Shown here: piece after piece, positions 36,732-44,224 of the stretch
Numbering within the stretch: position 1 is the first letter of the stretch
Layout of the letters: each line of letters starts with the position of its first letter
Origin: Christiangramia forsetii KT0803
GTDB taxonomy: Bacteria > Bacteroidota > Bacteroidia > Flavobacteriales > Flavobacteriaceae
DNA: 64,000 nucleotides
NCBI RefSeq assembly: GCF_000060345.1
Contig: NC_008571.1
Location: 3,414,501-3,478,500 of the forward strand
Direction: 5' to 3'
Made by a program: the position numbers and the translations under genes
The notes under the pieces: model-generated
Seen by the model: only the letters and a program-made list of their open reading frames with translations
What the model was told of the DNA's origin: nothing
Database searches by the model: none

Positions 36732-36739
36732 TAAGTTTG
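36732..36739 (+). promoter_or_regulatory. -7 promoter box TAAGTTTG for tatA
   Basis: This is an exact TAnnTTTG match 19 bases before the tatA ATG. No -33 TTG was found at 17-23 bases. Confidence 0.5.
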
Positions 36740-36758
36740 TATATCTAAATTAAAAGAC

Positions 36759-36968
36759 ATGAATGCATTTATATTGCCTTTAATGATAGGAGCACCACAA
36801 ATTATACTTATTGTGGTAATTATTTTACTGCTTTTTGGAGGGCGTAAGATCCCTGAATTAATGAGAGGCCTGGGTAGCGGAATTAAGGAATTTAAGGATG
36901 CTTCTAAAGACGAAGAGAATGGGACAACCCCAGAAGACGGTAAAAAAGTTCCAGAAGAAAATAAATAA
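36759..36968 (+). CDS. tatA: Sec-independent protein translocase TatA/TatE
   Basis: The protein has 69 residues. One N-terminal membrane helix (QIILIVVIILLLFGG) is followed at once by the FGG-KIPEL turn and an amphipathic helix (MRGLGSGIKEFKDA), and then an acidic tail. This is the TatA/E layout. It forms the pore for folded proteins with twin-arginine signals. tatC is not in the window. A terminator follows. Confidence 0.93.
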   Translation: MNAFILPLMIGAPQIILIVVIILLLFGGRKIPELMRGLGSGIKEFKDASKDEENGTTPEDGKKVPEENK

Positions 36969-36992
36969 TTTTCGAACTTATATAAAAAATTA

Positions 36993-37016
36993 AAACCCAA
37001 CTTTTCAGTTGGGTTT
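36993..37016. terminator. Bidirectional terminator between tatA and the DUF4837 gene
   Basis: AAACCCAAC and GTTGGGTTT form a nine-base-pair stem with the loop TTTTCA, followed by a T-run on the plus strand and preceded by an A-run. It can end both convergent transcripts. Confidence 0.85.
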
Positions 37017-37021
37017 TTTAT

Positions 37022-38008
37022 TTAATCAATTTTTATCGATTGTAAAATAGCATCCAGTTCAAATATATTATCCCTTTTTCCTCTTGATGGAGAGAAAACA
37101 AATCCCTCCAGAACTATAAACCGATCATTCTTTTCATCTTTCACGGCATAGTTTACAAAAGGTCCTGCCATGAAATCATTTTCAACCTCCCATGTTCCGC
37201 GCGTTTCATACGCAAACTTACCATCAATTTTGGTTTCGAATAGATAGGGAGCATAAGCCTTTTCTGTGATCATATAAGAGCCTTCCAGTCTTCCTGGAAT
37301 TTGCGCTTCACCAATAGAATCTCTCATCTTGATAATATTCGCAATCACGCTGGAGTCATTTTCAATTGTATTAATAGGAACCTCGTAAACGAGAATTTCC
37401 ATGCTTCCCTTTGGGATCTCCTTTCTTATCCATGAAAAATGATCTTCTTGCTTAGCGTATCTGTATGCCGATGGAAATTTAAGGTTCACCCCGAATTTCT
37501 CACTTAATTCATCATCCTTTTTAAGAGATTTTCTAATTCTTCGTTGTTTCTCAGTGAGTTCAGTCTTTTTAAGAATCTTAATAATAGAGTCTGATTCTTT
37601 ATTTATTACCTCAATAATTTCGCTGGAGCTTTCTCCCTGTACAACAATCCCTGTTTGAGGCCTTGCGAATTCATTTTCCAAAAGATCCATTCCTTTATTA
37701 CCTCCTTCTTCGATCTTTAAGAAGATACGGCTGTTTCTAACAAAGCCTGAAAAGGTTTCTGGAGGAATCTGACTTAAACTGAATAATGGTTCTTCCTGTG
37801 GCAGACCATCAACCGGTGCGGCCAGATTAGTTCTAATCGCTTCTCCAATTTCTCCTTCCCAGAGTTCGTTTTCTATTACTATAGTAAGTTGATTGATATT
37901 CCCGGAAGAATCTGTCAGGATTCTATCGTTTTTGTTGGACGATTTCTCATCATTCTTACAGGAAATTAATAGGAAAATACTGGCTAGCAGGATCAGGCTA
38001 CGTTTCAT
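37022..38008 (-). CDS. DUF4837 lipoprotein
   Basis: The protein has 328 residues. The signal peptide ends in the lipobox LLISC, followed by KNDEK. The body contains TIVIENELWEGEIGEAIR and EETRGTWEVENDFMAGPFVNY-like stretches typical of DUF4837 in Bacteroidota. Function is unknown. It follows the MltD-like gene by 25 bases in the same direction. Confidence 0.82.
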   Translation of the reverse strand: MKRSLILLASIFLLISCKNDEKSSNKNDRILTDSSGNINQLTIVIENELWEGEIGEAIRTNLAAPVDGLPQEEPLFSLSQIPPETFSGFVRNSRIFLKIEEGGNKGMDLLENEFARPQTGIVVQGESSSEIIEVINKESDSIIKILKKTELTEKQRRIRKSLKKDDELSEKFGVNLKFPSAYRYAKQEDHFSWIRKEIPKGSMEILVYEVPINTIENDSSVIANIIKMRDSIGEAQIPGRLEGSYMITEKAYAPYLFETKIDGKFAYETRGTWEVENDFMAGPFVNYAVKDEKNDRFIVLEGFVFSPSRGKRDNIFELDAILQSIKID

Positions 38009-38033
38009 TTTTTCGGTTTTGATTTAATAGCTT

Positions 38034-39620
38034 TTAACTTTTGGAAAGTTTCAGTTTCATTCCAGGTTTCAGGCTACTGGTGTTCATATCGTTCCAAGAC
38101 CTCAAATTTTGTACCGTAACGCCCGGAAACTTCTTCGAAATACTCCAGAGAGAGTCCCCATTCTTCACTGTATAAATTCTTGCATTTGAATTTTCACTGG
38201 AATTTGACGACTTAGAACTGGAAGCCACCTCTACTGGTTTACGTGGATATATCGTTAAATACTGCCCTACTCGAAGGTTATTACTTCTCATATTATTCCA
38301 TCGCTTAATACTACTTATACCAACTCCATATTTTTCAGCGATCTTCCCTAAATAATCTCCACTTCTTACTCTATATCGAATACGATCTTCGGTCTTAACA
38401 TATTTAGGGAGTTGTTTTTTCTCTTCTACCAATTGATTTTCTGCAAAATCATAGATGGCACTTTCATTAGAAACAAATTTCCCTGTAGCCTGCTTTGGAA
38501 GTCTTAAACTATATTTTTCATCTTCAACAAAAGGAATGATATCTAACTTAAAACTTGGATTTAAAAACTGTAGCATTTCTTTTTCGACACCCGTTACTTT
38601 AGTAATTTGATCAAAATTTAGTAACTGCTTCACCTGTATGGTATCTGTTTCAAAATAGACTACATCAGGTTTTGAAGGCTGAAAATTATGCTCATTAGCA
38701 TATTCAAACAAATAAAGTGTAGCTAAAAAGGCCGGTACATAACCCGCTGTTTCACGTGGAAGAAATCTTCTTAAATGCCAGTAATCGGTTGAACCACCGC
38801 TTCTTCTAATAGCTTTTGAAACATTTCCAGGACCAGAATTATAAGATGCAAGCGCGAGATCCCAATCTCCAAAAACTTTATAAAGACTCGCCAGATATTG
38901 AGCGGCAGCTTCTGTAGACCTTTCAGGATCCATACGTTCATCTACATAAGAACTCACATCTAAATCATGCATTTTACCTGTAGTGAACATAAACTGCCAT
39001 AATCCGGTAGCTCCCACACGTGATCGTGCCCTGGGATTAAGCGCAGACTCAACGATAGCCAGGTATTTAATCTCTAAAGGAATATCATATTTGTCAAGCT
39101 CCTGCTCAAACATTGGGAAATAATAGCTGCTCAGAGCCATTAAGCGTTCCATACCGCGCTTATTCCTTTTTAAATAAGACTTTATAACACTCTCCAGAAT
39201 GGGGTTATATTCAATATTAAAAGGCGTTCTGGCATTTAATTTGGCAAGACGAGCCTTAAGAGTATCTGTAGGAAGCTCTTTATAAACTACCTCTTCATAA
39301 TCCTGCTCTTTAATACTCTCCTGCATTTCATCAAACAGATCTGAATTTGTGAGTTCCAGCATCCATAAAGAGTCAATAGTTTGAGCATGGGGAAGATCCT
39401 TAAGTTTTACCTTGGAAGAATCCCTTATCACAGCAGAAATTGGCAACTTATCTTTAAATTCGGGATCAGGCTCTGCAAGCTTGATCTCTGTATCGTCGCT
39501 TTTTTGAAATATCTGAACCCTGAAATTGGCTTTTTCAACCCGTTCCTTGTTCTTTTTTTCCTGTGCCAGCGTAGAAATTCCCGCCAGGAGCAACAGCATT
39601 AAAAATTTTCGTTTCAGCAT
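38034..39620 (-). CDS. Membrane-bound lytic transglycosylase (MltD-like) with two LysM domains
   Basis: The protein has 528 residues. A signal peptide (AGISTLAQ) is followed by an SLT domain with the catalytic Glu in AIVESALNPRARSRVGATGLWQ. Two LysM repeats lie at the C-terminus (YRVRSGDYLGKIAEKYGV and YTVKNGDSLWSISKKFPGV). It cleaves glycan strands with formation of 1,6-anhydro ends. A 14/16 match to parS (38748-38763) lies inside the coding sequence. Confidence 0.9.
   Translation of the reverse strand: MLKRKFLMLLLLAGISTLAQEKKNKERVEKANFRVQIFQKSDDTEIKLAEPDPEFKDKLPISAVIRDSSKVKLKDLPHAQTIDSLWMLELTNSDLFDEMQESIKEQDYEEVVYKELPTDTLKARLAKLNARTPFNIEYNPILESVIKSYLKRNKRGMERLMALSSYYFPMFEQELDKYDIPLEIKYLAIVESALNPRARSRVGATGLWQFMFTTGKMHDLDVSSYVDERMDPERSTEAAAQYLASLYKVFGDWDLALASYNSGPGNVSKAIRRSGGSTDYWHLRRFLPRETAGYVPAFLATLYLFEYANEHNFQPSKPDVVYFETDTIQVKQLLNFDQITKVTGVEKEMLQFLNPSFKLDIIPFVEDEKYSLRLPKQATGKFVSNESAIYDFAENQLVEEKKQLPKYVKTEDRIRYRVRSGDYLGKIAEKYGVGISSIKRWNNMRSNNLRVGQYLTIYPRKPVEVASSSKSSNSSENSNARIYTVKNGDSLWSISKKFPGVTVQNLRSWNDMNTSSLKPGMKLKLSKS
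38748..38763. other. Possible degenerate parS site inside the MltD-like gene
   Basis: TGTTTCACGTGGAAGA matches the palindrome TGTTCCACGTGGAACA at 14 of 16 positions and keeps the CACGTG core. It is in coding sequence and one of its half sites is imperfect, so this is the weakest of the four sites. Confidence 0.45.
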
Positions 39621-39669
39621 ACATTCATTTTACATTAACAAACGAAAAGTTATCAAACTTCGTACCTCG

Positions 39670-40854
39670 TTAATTTTTAATAGCATCAATTCCCGGTAAA
39701 GATTTTCCTTCCAACATCTCAAGCATAGCCCCACCGCCGGTTGAGACATAACTTACCTTATCTTCAAGACCGAATTTTTTAACAGCGGCAACAGAATCCC
39801 CTCCTCCAACAAGAGAAAAAGCACCATTTTTGGTAGCTTCAGCAATAGCCTCTCCTAATTCAATAGTTCCTTTGGCAAAAGTGTCCATTTCAAACACTCC
39901 CAGGGGTCCATTCCAAAGAATGATCTTTGATTGAGCTATAACATCAGAGAAATTTCTAATTGTTTCAGGACCAACATCCAGTCCCATCCAACCATCAGGA
40001 ATATTGTCTACACTTTCTGTTTGTGTACTCGCCTGCTCTGAAAAGCTATCAGCAATTATCGAGTCTACCGGCAGATGAATTTCAACTCCTTTCTCTTTAG
40101 CTTTCTTTAGAATTTCAAGAGCCAGCTCCTGCTTATCGTCTTCAACCAAAGAGTTTCCAATATGGCCTCCCTGAGCTTTGATAAAAGTATACGTCATCCC
40201 TCCACCAATAATAAGGTGGTCTATTTTATCAAGAATATTTTCAATAACAGTGATCTTTGAAGAAACTTTTGCACCTCCAAGAACAGCAGTTACGGGCTTT
40301 TCAGTACTATTTAGAACCTTATCCAGACTTTTTATCTCTTTAGCCAGCAGATATCCAAAACATTTATCTTCAAAAAATTTAGCAACCACCGTGGTTGAGG
40401 CATGAGCTCTATGGGCAGTGCCAAAAGCATCATTTACATAAATATCACCTAATTTTGAAAGATTTCTTGCAAAGGTCTCGTCTCCATTTTTTTCCTCTTC
40501 ATGAAAACGGAGATTTTCGAGCAATAGGATCTCCCCCGGTTCTAATTCTGCCGCCTTGGTTTCTACTTCTTCCCCAACACAATCTTCTACAAATTTCACT
40601 TCTACTCCAAGTACTTCTGAAACCTTGCTGGTAATATGCTGAAGTGAATATTTACTTTCTTTCCCCTTAGGCCTTCCAAGGTGAGACATCAAAACAACAC
40701 TCCCACCATCTTCTAAAATCTTAATAATTGTTGGTTTTGCCGCTTCAATACGATTAGCATCGGTTACCTCCATATCCTCATTTAAAGGAACATTAAAGTC
40801 CACTCTAATGAGCGCCTTTTTATTATTAAAATTGTAGTCTTCGATAGTTTTCAT
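39670..40854 (-). CDS. pgk: Phosphoglycerate kinase
   Basis: The protein has 394 residues, normal for the family. It carries [20 protein letters not shown] near residue 17, [24 protein letters not shown] and the nucleotide loop VGGGDSVAA near the C-terminus. It converts 1,3-bisphosphoglycerate and ADP to 3-phosphoglycerate and ATP in glycolysis. It is divergent from holB, and both promoters share a 60-base gap. Confidence 0.98.
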   Translation of the reverse strand: MKTIEDYNFNNKKALIRVDFNVPLNEDMEVTDANRIEAAKPTIIKILEDGGSVVLMSHLGRPKGKESKYSLQHITSKVSEVLGVEVKFVEDCVGEEVETKAAELEPGEILLLENLRFHEEEKNGDETFARNLSKLGDIYVNDAFGTAHRAHASTTVVAKFFEDKCFGYLLAKEIKSLDKVLNSTEKPVTAVLGGAKVSSKITVIENILDKIDHLIIGGGMTYTFIKAQGGHIGNSLVEDDKQELALEILKKAKEKGVEIHLPVDSIIADSFSEQASTQTESVDNIPDGWMGLDVGPETIRNFSDVIAQSKIILWNGPLGVFEMDTFAKGTIELGEAIAEATKNGAFSLVGGGDSVAAVKKFGLEDKVSYVSTGGGAMLEMLEGKSLPGIDAIKN

Positions 40855-40869
40855 AGTATTGCTTTATTA

Positions 40870-40877
40870 CAAATATA
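40870..40877 (-). promoter_or_regulatory. -7 promoter box TATATTTG for pgk
   Basis: This is an exact TAnnTTTG match on the minus strand, 15 bases before the pgk ATG. The same 8-mer occurs on the plus strand at 40912 for holB, so two back-to-back promoters lie 34 bases apart. Confidence 0.6.
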
Positions 40878-40911
40878 ATTTTTTCCGAAGATAATAAAGC
40901 TTATATAATTT

Positions 40912-40919
40912 TATATTTG
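40912..40919 (+). promoter_or_regulatory. -7 promoter box TATATTTG for holB, almost touching its start
   Basis: This is an exact TAnnTTTG match that ends three bases before the ATG at 40923. Transcription from it would begin at or next to the start codon, so the mRNA would be leaderless. Confidence 0.6.
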
Positions 40920-40922
40920 CCT

Positions 40923-42080
40923 ATGCTTTTTAACGATATAATTGGCCTCCCACACATAAAAAATCATCTGACGACGACGGCCGACAGAAATAGAATTCCG
41001 CATGCGCAACTTTTTACCGGAAAGTCTGGAAGTGGTGCTCTGCCTATGGCTATCGCCTATGCTCAATATATTCTATGTAAAAATACCGGTGGTGAGAATG
41101 ATTCTAACACGGCTGCGGGCTGCAACCTTAAGTTTAACAATCATTCTCATCCAGATCTCCATTTTGCTTTCCCTGTTGCTACCAATGATAAAATAAAGAG
41201 TCAGCCCATTTCTTCTCATTTTCTTGATGAATGGAGAAACTTTCTAAAAACTAATCCCTACGGAAGTCTTTACGACTGGTATCAGAGTTTAGGGATTGAA
41301 AAAAAACAGGGGAAAATTGGAGTTCACGAAGCCCAGAATATTGTAAAGTCACTTTCATTAAAAGCTTATGAAGGCGGATTTAAGGTGATGATCATTTGGA
41401 TGGCAGAAAAAATGAATATGGAAGCTGCCAATAAATTATTGAAATTAATTGAGGAGCCACCAAATAAAACCGTTTTCCTACTAATATCAGAAGATGAAGA
41501 ACAAATAATCCAAACCATACGTTCCAGATGTCAAAGTTTATATTTTCCACCTTTAAGTGAGGCAGATATTGCAAATACATTGGCAGAAAAGGAAAATTGT
41601 AGTCCTGCAATAGCTAAAAAGATCGCCCATCAGGCAAATGGAGATTATACAAAAGCGATCCATATTTTAAGGAAGAATTCTGGCGATGAACAGTTTGAAG
41701 CCTGGTTTATAAGTTGGGTACGAAGTGCCTTTAAAGCAAAAGGAAATAAATCTACGGTGCTGGAACTTGTTTCGTGGAGTGAGGAAATTGCGGCATTGGG
41801 CCGTGAAACACAAAAAAGCTTTTTACTCTATTGTATAGATTTTTTCCGTCAATCATTATTGCTTAACTATAAAGCAAAAAGCCTGGTCTATTTAGAACCT
41901 TCAGCTGAAAAATTTAAACTTGAAAACTTTGCTCCATATGTACATGGAAATAATATTACTGAAATTACTTCGGCATTAGAAACGGCAATTTATCATATTG
42001 AAAGAAACGGTAACGCTAAAATAATTCTAACCGATCTCTCTATTAAACTAACCAGATTTTTACACAAAAAAGCAGCTTAA
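40923..42080 (+). CDS. holB: DNA polymerase III delta' subunit
   Basis: The protein has 385 residues from the ATG at 40923; a TTG two codons upstream lies inside the promoter box. It is an AAA+ clamp-loader protein with VHEAQNIVKSLSLKAYEGGFKVMIIWMAEKMN and SRCQSLYFPPL patterns. The P-loop position reads GKSGSGALP, without the Lys-Thr of a true Walker A, and only two of the usual zinc cysteines remain near residues 52-68. Loss of ATP binding is normal for delta'. It loads the beta clamp with the tau and delta subunits. Confidence 0.88.
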   Translation: MLFNDIIGLPHIKNHLTTTADRNRIPHAQLFTGKSGSGALPMAIAYAQYILCKNTGGENDSNTAAGCNLKFNNHSHPDLHFAFPVATNDKIKSQPISSHFLDEWRNFLKTNPYGSLYDWYQSLGIEKKQGKIGVHEAQNIVKSLSLKAYEGGFKVMIIWMAEKMNMEAANKLLKLIEEPPNKTVFLLISEDEEQIIQTIRSRCQSLYFPPLSEADIANTLAEKENCSPAIAKKIAHQANGDYTKAIHILRKNSGDEQFEAWFISWVRSAFKAKGNKSTVLELVSWSEEIAALGRETQKSFLLYCIDFFRQSLLLNYKAKSLVYLEPSAEKFKLENFAPYVHGNNITEITSALETAIYHIERNGNAKIILTDLSIKLTRFLHKKAA

Positions 42081-42082
42081 AC

Positions 42083-42478
42083 ATGGATAACCTAACAACT
42101 AATATTACTGAAATTTTAATCCTTTTATTTATTCTAATCACTTTTATGCAGTCTGGAATAGACAAAGCGGCAGACTGGAAAGGGAATACAGGATGGCTAA
42201 AAGAACATTTTTCGGGAACTATATTATCGGGAATGGTGCCTTTGATGGTAGGCATTATAATGATTATTGAAATTATAACCGGCCTACTGGCTATTGCGGC
42301 CATTATACATCTATTAGCTTATGATGATTCATTATTTGCATTATATACCTGTATTCTTGCCTGCGTAACATTGTTAATGCTACTTTTTGGACAGCGTATC
42401 GCCAAAGATTATGCAGGAGCCTTTACATTAACAGGTTATTTTATAGTTTCAATCCTGGGAGTTTATATCCTGAGTTAA
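42083..42478 (+). CDS. DoxX-like small membrane protein
   Basis: The protein has 131 residues with four membrane helices. The opening (ILILLFILITFMQSGIDKAADWKGNTGWLKEHF) is like DoxX/DoxD-family proteins. Its start follows the holB stop by two bases, so the two are co-transcribed. Function is unclear; DoxX members are linked to redox or quinone chemistry in other bacteria. A strong terminator follows. Confidence 0.8.
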   Translation: MDNLTTNITEILILLFILITFMQSGIDKAADWKGNTGWLKEHFSGTILSGMVPLMVGIIMIIEIITGLLAIAAIIHLLAYDDSLFALYTCILACVTLLMLLFGQRIAKDYAGAFTLTGYFIVSILGVYILS

Positions 42479-42496
42479 ACTAAAATTAAAGACAAT

Positions 42497-42530
42497 AAAA
42501 AAAGCTTCAGAAAAATCTGAAGCTTTTTTT
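42497..42530. terminator. Bidirectional terminator after the DoxX-like gene
   Basis: AAGCTTCAGA and TCTGAAGCTT form a stem with an AAAA loop, extended by an A-run and a T-run on the two sides to about 15 base pairs. It lies between convergent genes and can serve both. Confidence 0.88.
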
Positions 42531-42551
42531 ATTTAATAAGCTTTGAAAGAA

Positions 42552-43106
42552 TTACTCCTCCTCAGCTACTTCTTCTTCGGTTGATTCAGCTTCTTCTCCA
42601 CCGTAACCTTCATTTAATTCAGTTAAAATATCCTGAGTGATATCTAAACCTTCTTCAGCATACATGATGTTTGCGCTTTCGTTAGATCCAAAGATATATG
42701 TATAGTTATTTTCTTCACCATAATCCTTTACATAATCTTTAATTTTAGTTACTACAGAATCCATAACAGAGTTACTTTCCTCTCTTAAGCGGTTTCCAAC
42801 CATTTGTTGCTGTTGCTGAAGCATTTGTTGCTTTTGCATAAGTTCCTGTTCTTTCTCCTTACGTTGAGATTCAGACATTGAGTTCATTTGAGACTGGTAA
42901 GCCTGAACTTCCTCCTGGAAAGCTTTTGCTGCCGAATCTAGTTGACTCCTAACAGAATCAGATTTAGAAGTGAAATCAGCTTCCACATCTTTCATCTCTT
43001 TATATTCCTTAATTAAAACAGTAGTATCTACATAAGCTGTTTTTTGCTCGTTACACGATACCATCATAATTGCAACTGCTGCAATTCCAATAAATCTTCT
43101 GATCAT
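42552..43106 (-). CDS. OmpH/Skp-like periplasmic chaperone, lipoprotein form
   Basis: The protein has 184 residues. A signal peptide with lipobox (IMMVSCNE) is followed by TAYVDTTVLIKEYKEMKDVE, a Gln-rich coiled coil (MQKQQMLQQQQQMVGNRL), and an acidic tail. This is the OmpH/Skp layout, in which long helical arms hold unfolded outer-membrane proteins. The lipid anchor differs from classical soluble Skp. It has a full promoter. Confidence 0.85.
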   Translation of the reverse strand: MIRRFIGIAAVAIMMVSCNEQKTAYVDTTVLIKEYKEMKDVEADFTSKSDSVRSQLDSAAKAFQEEVQAYQSQMNSMSESQRKEKEQELMQKQQMLQQQQQMVGNRLREESNSVMDSVVTKIKDYVKDYGEENNYTYIFGSNESANIMYAEEGLDITQDILTELNEGYGGEEAESTEEEVAEEE

Positions 43107-43125
43107 AATTTTTCGTTTTGAATCG

Positions 43126-43153
43126 CAAATGTATAAAAGTATTTTTTGTACAA
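43126..43153 (-). promoter_or_regulatory. Full Bacteroidota promoter for the OmpH-like gene
   Basis: On the minus strand TTG (43153-43151) and TACATTTG (43133-43126) are 17 bases apart, and the ATG follows 19 bases later. This fits TTG-n(17-23)-TAnnTTTG. Confidence 0.68.
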
Positions 43154-43241
43154 AAACAGAAAAGTGATTACTTATAATTAATTTTGATTATAAATAAATG
43201 TAAAATAGATTTTTGTTATTAGGAATAAGGCTTTTTACGGC

Positions 43242-43257
43242 TTTCTATCGATAGAAA
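43242..43257. promoter_or_regulatory. Perfect 16-bp palindrome upstream of the OmpH-like gene
   Basis: TTTCTATCGATAGAAA is fully self-complementary with no loop, a form typical of a dimeric regulator site and poor as an RNA hairpin. It lies 89 bases upstream of the OmpH promoter's -33 element and beyond the methyltransferase stop. Confidence 0.45.
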
Positions 43258-43275
43258 TTACTTTTTTCGGTATCA

Positions 43276-43291
43276 ACTCTTTATAAAGAGT
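43276..43291. promoter_or_regulatory. Second perfect 16-bp palindrome in the same gap
   Basis: ACTCTTTATAAAGAGT is fully self-complementary. Its centre is 34 bases from the centre of the first palindrome, about three helical turns. No T-run supports a terminator role. Confidence 0.42.
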
Positions 43292-43317
43292 AATAAAAAC
43301 CATTAGAGCGCCTTATA

Positions 43318-44136
43318 TTAAGTTTTCGACTCTTTTTTGAAGAAATAAGTGATTGAAGAATACTCTCCCGAAGACTTTGCCCTTTGATTTGATAGAAATC
43401 CTCTATAAATTGCATTTAACAGATTTGAAGATTTCGGTTTATTTTTTTCACTCAACAAGCTAACATAATAAGCATCAAACTTGAGAGGCTTTTCATTCAC
43501 TAACTTAAATCCGTGTTCAGCAAATTTTTCTTTGATCCCGTTTCTTGAGAAATGCCAAAGGTGTCTTGGCACATCCCAGGCAGCCCAATTTTCATTATAG
43601 TATTTAGAATCGTAAGAATTGAAATTAGGAACTGCAATTATTAACAGGCCATCATCTTTAAGCAAGGTCTTTAATTCTGAGAGTTTATTTTGGAAATCTG
43701 GAATATGCTCCAGAACGTGCCAAAGACTTATAACATCAAATTTCTTATTCTCTAATTCTGAAATTTCAGATTTTAGATTTAAGCCTTTTAAAGCTCCCAG
43801 ATTACGAGCAGTATTATTTGGCTCAATTCCGTCTACAATCCAATGAGAGTTTTTCATTTCATTTAGAAACTCTCCGGTACCTGCCCCAAAATCCAGAATA
43901 CTTCCCTGCTTAAAATATCTATAGATCCATTTAGCTTTTTTTGAAAGCATATGGGATTTTACAAAATGGTAAATCCTGTCTTGAAAATTTCGCTGCGAAT
44001 CGCTGTGAGAAATATAATCCTCGCTTTCGTAATATCTAGGTAAATTTTCTGGTACGGGATGCGTCTTTAAGATTCCCTTTTCGTATTCCTCGATATTAAA
44101 TTTCTCACCACTTACCAGATGATCTTTGCAAACCAT
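43318..44136 (-). CDS. Class I SAM-dependent methyltransferase
   Basis: The frame can begin with TTG at 44187, but the ATG at 44136 gives MVCKDHLVSGEKFN, which matches where I expect the family to begin, so 272 residues are annotated. The SAM-binding loop is SILDFGAGTGEFL, and ISLWHVLEHIPD is the post-II motif. A C-terminal pattern with WAAWDVPRHLWHF fits UbiG/WbmB-like methyltransferases often linked to surface glycans. The substrate is unknown. It ends the DUF4175-ybeY-mnmG run. Confidence 0.82.
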   Translation of the reverse strand: MVCKDHLVSGEKFNIEEYEKGILKTHPVPENLPRYYESEDYISHSDSQRNFQDRIYHFVKSHMLSKKAKWIYRYFKQGSILDFGAGTGEFLNEMKNSHWIVDGIEPNNTARNLGALKGLNLKSEISELENKKFDVISLWHVLEHIPDFQNKLSELKTLLKDDGLLIIAVPNFNSYDSKYYNENWAAWDVPRHLWHFSRNGIKEKFAEHGFKLVNEKPLKFDAYYVSLLSEKNKPKSSNLLNAIYRGFLSNQRAKSSGEYSSITYFFKKESKT

Positions 44137-44201
44137 TTTAGGTTGAAGAGTAGTATTGGGTTTGTATTTATTTTCTGTTGTGATCAATTATAAAATTCAT
44201 T

Positions 44202-44217
44202 TGTTCCACGTGGAACA
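44202..44217. other. parS: parS site (perfect palindrome), between mnmG and the methyltransferase gene
   Basis: TGTTCCACGTGGAACA is a perfect 16-bp palindrome with the CACGTG core and GTT/AAC arms of the ParB target parS. It lies eight bases from the mnmG stop, in non-coding DNA. An identical site lies at the other end of mnmG. Confidence 0.85.
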
Positions 44218-44224
44218 TCAAAAA

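Noticed and set aside
39015-39030. CACACGTGATCG in the MltD-like gene as a parS
   Set aside because: The GTT/AAC arms are absent.
44137-44187. TTG-initiated 17-residue extension of the methyltransferase
   Set aside because: The extension has low-complexity polar sequence and the family is expected to begin near MVCKDH; it remains possible.
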